Shown here in pieces: positions 51,401 to 57,400 of a DNA stretch of 64,000 bases (its first letter is position 1; every line of letters starts with the position of its first letter). Where the stretch lies: positions 79,327,955 to 79,391,954 of the forward strand of contig NW_026262581.1 in NCBI RefSeq assembly GCF_021869535.1. Reading direction: 5' to 3'. Source of the DNA: Mytilus californianus (Eukaryota > Mollusca > Bivalvia > Mytilida > Mytilidae). Position numbers and translations under genes: made by a program. Below the pieces are notes generated by a model. That model ran no database searches. It was not told the origin of the DNA and saw only the letters and a list, made by a program, of their open reading frames with translations.

Positions 51401-54400
51401 TAAATTACCAAACTGTATGTCACAACTGCGATGAGTCCACTGTCAAGCACATCAAAATGACTTTTAATATGAATAACATCAGCTTACTATAAATAATTTG
51501 CACGGGTCATTTCTCTTTTTAATTATATCAACAGCCTCAGTGGTTTTTCACGAGGTTGAGAGGTCATGGGTTCCATGCCTGGACAGTTGAATAAGACTTT
51601 ATAATCAACATTTGCTGCTTTGCTTCTAAGCACACATAATTCCGTGTTAATGGCAAAGACTGTTCAGCTGGGAGTCAGTAACATGTCATATTCTGAAAAT
51701 TATTACCTTGTGAACTGGCACGTAAAAAATTGTGTTGCTTAAGTAAAAAGAAGTTACTAAAGTAGGGTATATTCTGATGCCTATATTATTTGCCAATGGA
51801 AATTATGCAGCCATCAATCATTCTTTTTTTAAATTCTACTATCCCCTCTTGTTTGCATTTATGTAATAGTAATGTTTGGTAAATCTGCCAGTTTGTAACT
51901 ATGACAAATTTTCAAATCAAATCAACTAATGGGTGGAATTATGAGACTAATACAAGTGTGCAAATTAACCTGATATTGTTCTTGTACCTGATAATCCAAT
52001 TTGCCAAAGGACATTAAGTAGCCATCAATCAATCTTTTTTTAGATTCTGCTATCCCCACTTGTTTGCATTTATGTAATAGTAATGTTCGGTAAATCTGCC
52101 AGTCTGTAACTATGACAAATTTTCAAATCAAATCAACAAATGAGTGGAATTATGATACTAATACAAGTGTGTAAATTAACCTGATATTTTTCCTGTACCT
52201 GATAATCCAAAATACTAAATCCTAAACCTTTATCTCCTTTCTTTAATTCTATCACAACTGGTTCACTACTCCACATGGCAAAGTTTGACAGTGGTTCTAA
52301 AGACCGAGATTTCATTTTGTTTAGAGAGTTTTGTACAGTACTATTATCTACAGCAGACGCAAGGGCCATTTCTGATTTGGCTTTGACAAGGCGTTCTGTT
52401 GCAAATCCCATTTCGTTGACACCAGGATTGAGTTCTGAACTAAAAAATTGTCCATCTTGTTGTGCATAGATTTCGTTGTTTGGTTGCTGAACACGTCGTG
52501 CACAAACAAGGCGCACATGTTGAGGAAGTTCCTTTAAAATACCAACCACTTCTTTGTGGTTAAGTCCAAGCAATCTTTTCCCGTTGACCTACAAAATAAA
52601 TTTGATAACTTAAGTTATTTTTAGCTAACATCATGAAAACAAAATGTTGAATATGTCTACAAAACAGTAACCTAGTTACATTATAAATCTTAGAGAGCAT
52701 CTAAAGATCAACATATAAAGTTTCCAATCACTAACAAGCACCTAAACCAAATGTCAAGCTCTTTAACTGCACTAAATCTAGACTAATGAAGATGTTAACA
52801 GACTACCAGAAATCTGCTATCAAATCTACCAGGTAATACCTTAATTGACAAGAAACTAGGATATGAACCTGTTGGTTTGTTTTACAAAAACTTTATACAG
52901 TCTATAAAGCAGTACCTAATTTCAAACAGAATGGTTAAGAAGTATCTTCATTCCAATCTATGACAAGATTTGCATTGTTATGAAAAAGCTTGCTTAAACC
53001 TTGTGGTGAGTAACTAAGTTACTAACTAATCTCTTTTCAGCTAAGTGTGGGCAAGCCTGTTAACTGATGGGAAGTTAAAAAAAAATACTAAAGCTTTCTA
53101 ATGTGAGAGGGCATTTTGAAGAAAAATTACAAGCCCAGATAGCTTGGATGATAATTCATTTACACATGTATGGCCTGTGACAAACATATTATGGTGGAAG
53201 ACATAAACCTTTCCTTCCTCTAACCTACAGTTTTTGGAATATATTATAATAGTTAATCAATCAGAAGAAAGTCACATTGACCTACTTCTCAATCGAAGCA
53301 GTCCATGATGTGTTCAGAAGAATGTCACATTGACCTATTTCTCTATGGCTGTTGATACACAAATTCATCTCAATAATGCAAGTTTAAATAACATTACATT
53401 ATACTACCGCAATACACCACAACTTTAGAAGCATTATAGTCTGACAGCAATACATGTCTGGTAATCTATATGCTGGTCATGCCCAAAATATTACTGTAAA
53501 TTCAGGAATTTTTGCAATGTTTTTATTATTGCAAAATTGCGTTTGAATAGGTTTTATAAAAATAACAAGAAATAAGTGATCTAGTGATCACAGATACCAT
53601 AGCTGGCAGGAAAAATTGGTAACTGTCAAAACCAAATTTAAAAAGAAATGGTCAAGCAGTACTTTTAATTATCATCGGTAAATACAATAAATCTAAAGTT
53701 TTAATGTAAACAAGGGCCATAACTCTTGAACAGTAAATGTCAAAACCATCAAAATAGAATATGACCTGTTATTTACAGTTTATGACATTGTCTCTTAATC
53801 TCAAAAGACTAAGCAATGACGCTTAGATCTGAACCCCAGACTACCAAGATGACAGCCAACATTTTACTTGTAGCAATGATTGAGAACAAAATATTCACCA
53901 GATCTAAACATTCTATCTAATGATAGGTTATAAAAACAGCAGACAAAAAAGCATTGACAAGGAGATTTGTTATTTCCGATCTTTATTACGTAGAAGCCAT
54001 TGAAACTAGTACCAACTGTACTTTCCTCATCTTTAATTGTAATTGAAGTCTTTTGCACGAACCATTCATCCAGTATCATACCCATCAATCAATTTAAATA
54101 AAACTTTTTTTTAACTTATTAGAGGCCTCTTTCTCCATCAAATAACAACCTAATGCTTGTTTTTACGTAGGCTTTAATCTATTCCAAGTAAGAGTTGTTT
54201 TTCTTAACCTTCACTCTGTCAGAATGGTTAAAAGTTTTCATCCATTTCCTGATGTTACATAACCTCGTCAGAGTCAATTAAAACCGGAGATTACTCTCTA
54301 CGTAATGATGAATGTCCTGTCTAACCTCTAATCAATAGACAGTCGCTACCGCTAAGACAACAGATACAATAATGATTGTGACATGTCTTCTTTTGTCTTT

Positions 54401-57400
54401 TGATCTATAATTGAATTCTTGAATTCTATAATTAATCTTTTGACCTACAATTAAAAGCTAATTAAGTTGACAGACATAAAATGCGCTGATCATACCATGC
54501 TAATATAACCATTTATTCATTTAGTCTACCATTCATTGATTAGCTTACCAGTCTTTTTTTTTTTGCAGTTTTTTTTTCAGTTTTAACTTTAAAAAATGTG
54601 GATTGTGTCCACATGTGGACACAGATGATGCCCCCGCTTGCATATCATATAGTTATAAAGGGACATAACTGAAGAACAGTAAAAGTGACGCTACCCAAAT
54701 TTGAACTTGATCTGAGTTTTGTGGTAATAAGCATTGTGTGTAAGTCTCATAACATTTGGTTGAGGCTAACTTAAGTAAGAGTACAGAAACGAAAAATTCA
54801 GCAATTTTTCTATTTGTAAACACGCATAACTCTAGATCGGTTGTGTATAAGTTTTATAACATTTGGTTGAGACAAACTAAAGTTAGAGAACGGAAACTAA
54901 AAATTCAGCAATTTTTATGTTTATAAAGGGACATAACTCAAGAATGGTAAAAGTGATCCCACCGAATTTCGTACTTAATCTGTATTATGTAGTAATAAGC
55001 ATTGTGTATAAGTTTCATAACATTTGGTTGAGGCAAACTAAAGTTAGAGAACAGAAACAATATTTGTACTTGATCTTAGTTTTGTGTTAATTAGTATTGT
55101 GTTTAGGTTTCATAATGTTTGGTTAGGGCAAACTTAAGTTACAGAATGGAAACTAAAAATTTTGCAATTTTTCGATTTATAAAGGGGCATAACTCAATAA
55201 TGGTTAAAGTGACACTGCCCAAAATCAACTTGATCTGTGTTTTATCAGTGGAAGGCAAAATTAAACATTGCATTGTATAAAGCATTGATTGTAGTTGATT
55301 AAACTATAATCATGGACAAAGGAAGATAACTCCAATTTTAAAATATACTTGAATAATGACTGATATTTTTGGAAAAAAAAATGAAAAATTTAGAAATTTT
55401 TCCATTTGTAAAGGGGCATAACTCTAGAACGGTAAAAGTGACGCCACCAAAATTCAAACTTGATCTGCATATTGTGGTAATAAGCATTGTGTATAAGTTT
55501 CATAACATTTGGATGAGGCAAACTTAAGTTAGAGAACGGAAATGAAAAATTTTGCAATTTTTCCATTTATAAAGGGGCATAACTCTAGAACGGTTAAAGT
55601 GACACCACCAAAATTCAAACTTGATCTGTGTTTTGTGGTAATAAACATTGTGTATAAGTTTGATAACATTTGGTTGAGGCAAACTAAAGTTAGAGAACAG
55701 AAACCAATTTTGGGAGGTACGGATGGACAGACAGACAAGGGTAAAACTTAATGCCCCCTCCGCTATGGCGGGGGCATAAAAAAAAATAGCCATCACAAAA
55801 TCGAAGATTCCTTCAAAAGCAACCTTATGCCTAAGTCTTTCAAATTCTAATAACCAATGTAATAAATCATGCATATATTAATCAATTAAAGAAAGCTTTT
55901 CCAAGAGAATGGTTAAATACTTTATGACGGGAAAATTAAATTTTTTTTGTATAATAATGAAGAAAAATAATTAGAACATTTTGAATTATTGATTCAGACT
56001 GAAACTGTAGTACCTGTTGGGTTTAACAGATGGACAACAATGTCAATCCTTGAGTACATTTAGAGTATACCATGTAATATATTAAAAGTATGTTCATCAT
56101 TATTTAAAAGATAATAAGTACAAAATGTTCCTTTGGAAATTATTGCACTTTATTCTACCTGGTAAATTACTATATAAAAGTTGAAGATCTGCCATATTTT
56201 AAATTGTCATTATTGCAATACCACTGAGGATAATGATCACATGTTTCTTCAATGTCATTTTTTTAGTTTCTGGAGTTAAGTTAAAAGAAAACTTTAAAAA
56301 CTTAATAATATTTTAACATTAAACAAATTTAGTATGGGGTTATAAAATAAATGATGAGCAATACTATAAAATCAATTATTTTATTACAATAATAATGTTT
56401 TGAATATACTAAGCAAATTATATTCATGAACAGTACTAGTTTTTTTTAATGTAGCAAGCTCCTGCCTATCGTGAGAAAATTACATTGATGTGTATCTAAA
56501 TAAATATCGTATATATTACAATATATATCTCTAAAATCATTTTCAATATTTTAATTTTTTATTTGTCATAAAAAAATTAAAAGCATTTAAGGACCATTCT
56601 TATATAAATTTTCCTTTTAATTTATATTTTACCAAATTGTGCAGAATTTACCTTTGTTTCAAATAATAAATACTTTGCATGAAAAAAGTCCAGAACTACA
56701 GTGAAAATTTCACACAACATTTCATTGGATTCAAGAAAATAACTTACGTTATATGTTTATGACTCAGAATTGTTTTTAATTCAGACATACCTGTGAATAG
56801 CTCAAACCAATTTTTCAGAGCTGGTATGAAAATTTTGAACCAGGAGATATTTCAAAAAGATACTTATAGCAAAAAATTGTAATGAAAAAAATAGAATAAC
56901 TTTCCGGAAACAATAACAACCATTAAAGCTAGATGATATATAGAATTGATTAATAAATGAGTCTTTCCATGTATATATTTTTTACTTCATTGTTGATAAT
57001 GTTATATTTTAGATGTACGATTATAATGATGCTTACCAAAAGACAACAGGGACCCTTCCCTGGAAGACTGAACTAGTAAAGTAAATTGTTAACAGTGGTA
57101 AAGCAATATTTTGTTGAATAATAATTAAAAAAAGTCAGAGATATGTGTGTGCATGTGTAAAAATCCGTAAAGGGTTCCACAGAACCCTGTGTCTTGCCTG
57201 TGATTGCTGCGGTCAGTGTAAAAGTATAAATGTTGACTTAAAAAGTGAGTTTATCTTTTTCTTTAGATGCTAATTCTTGGTCTTGAAGATTAGCTTCTGT
57301 CCAAGTTTCATAACAATCCATGAAGGTTTACAAATTTATCATGTCAAAAAAATTTAATCCCAGGCTGTCTGTAAATGTTAACTGTAAAAAACAAAGTCCA

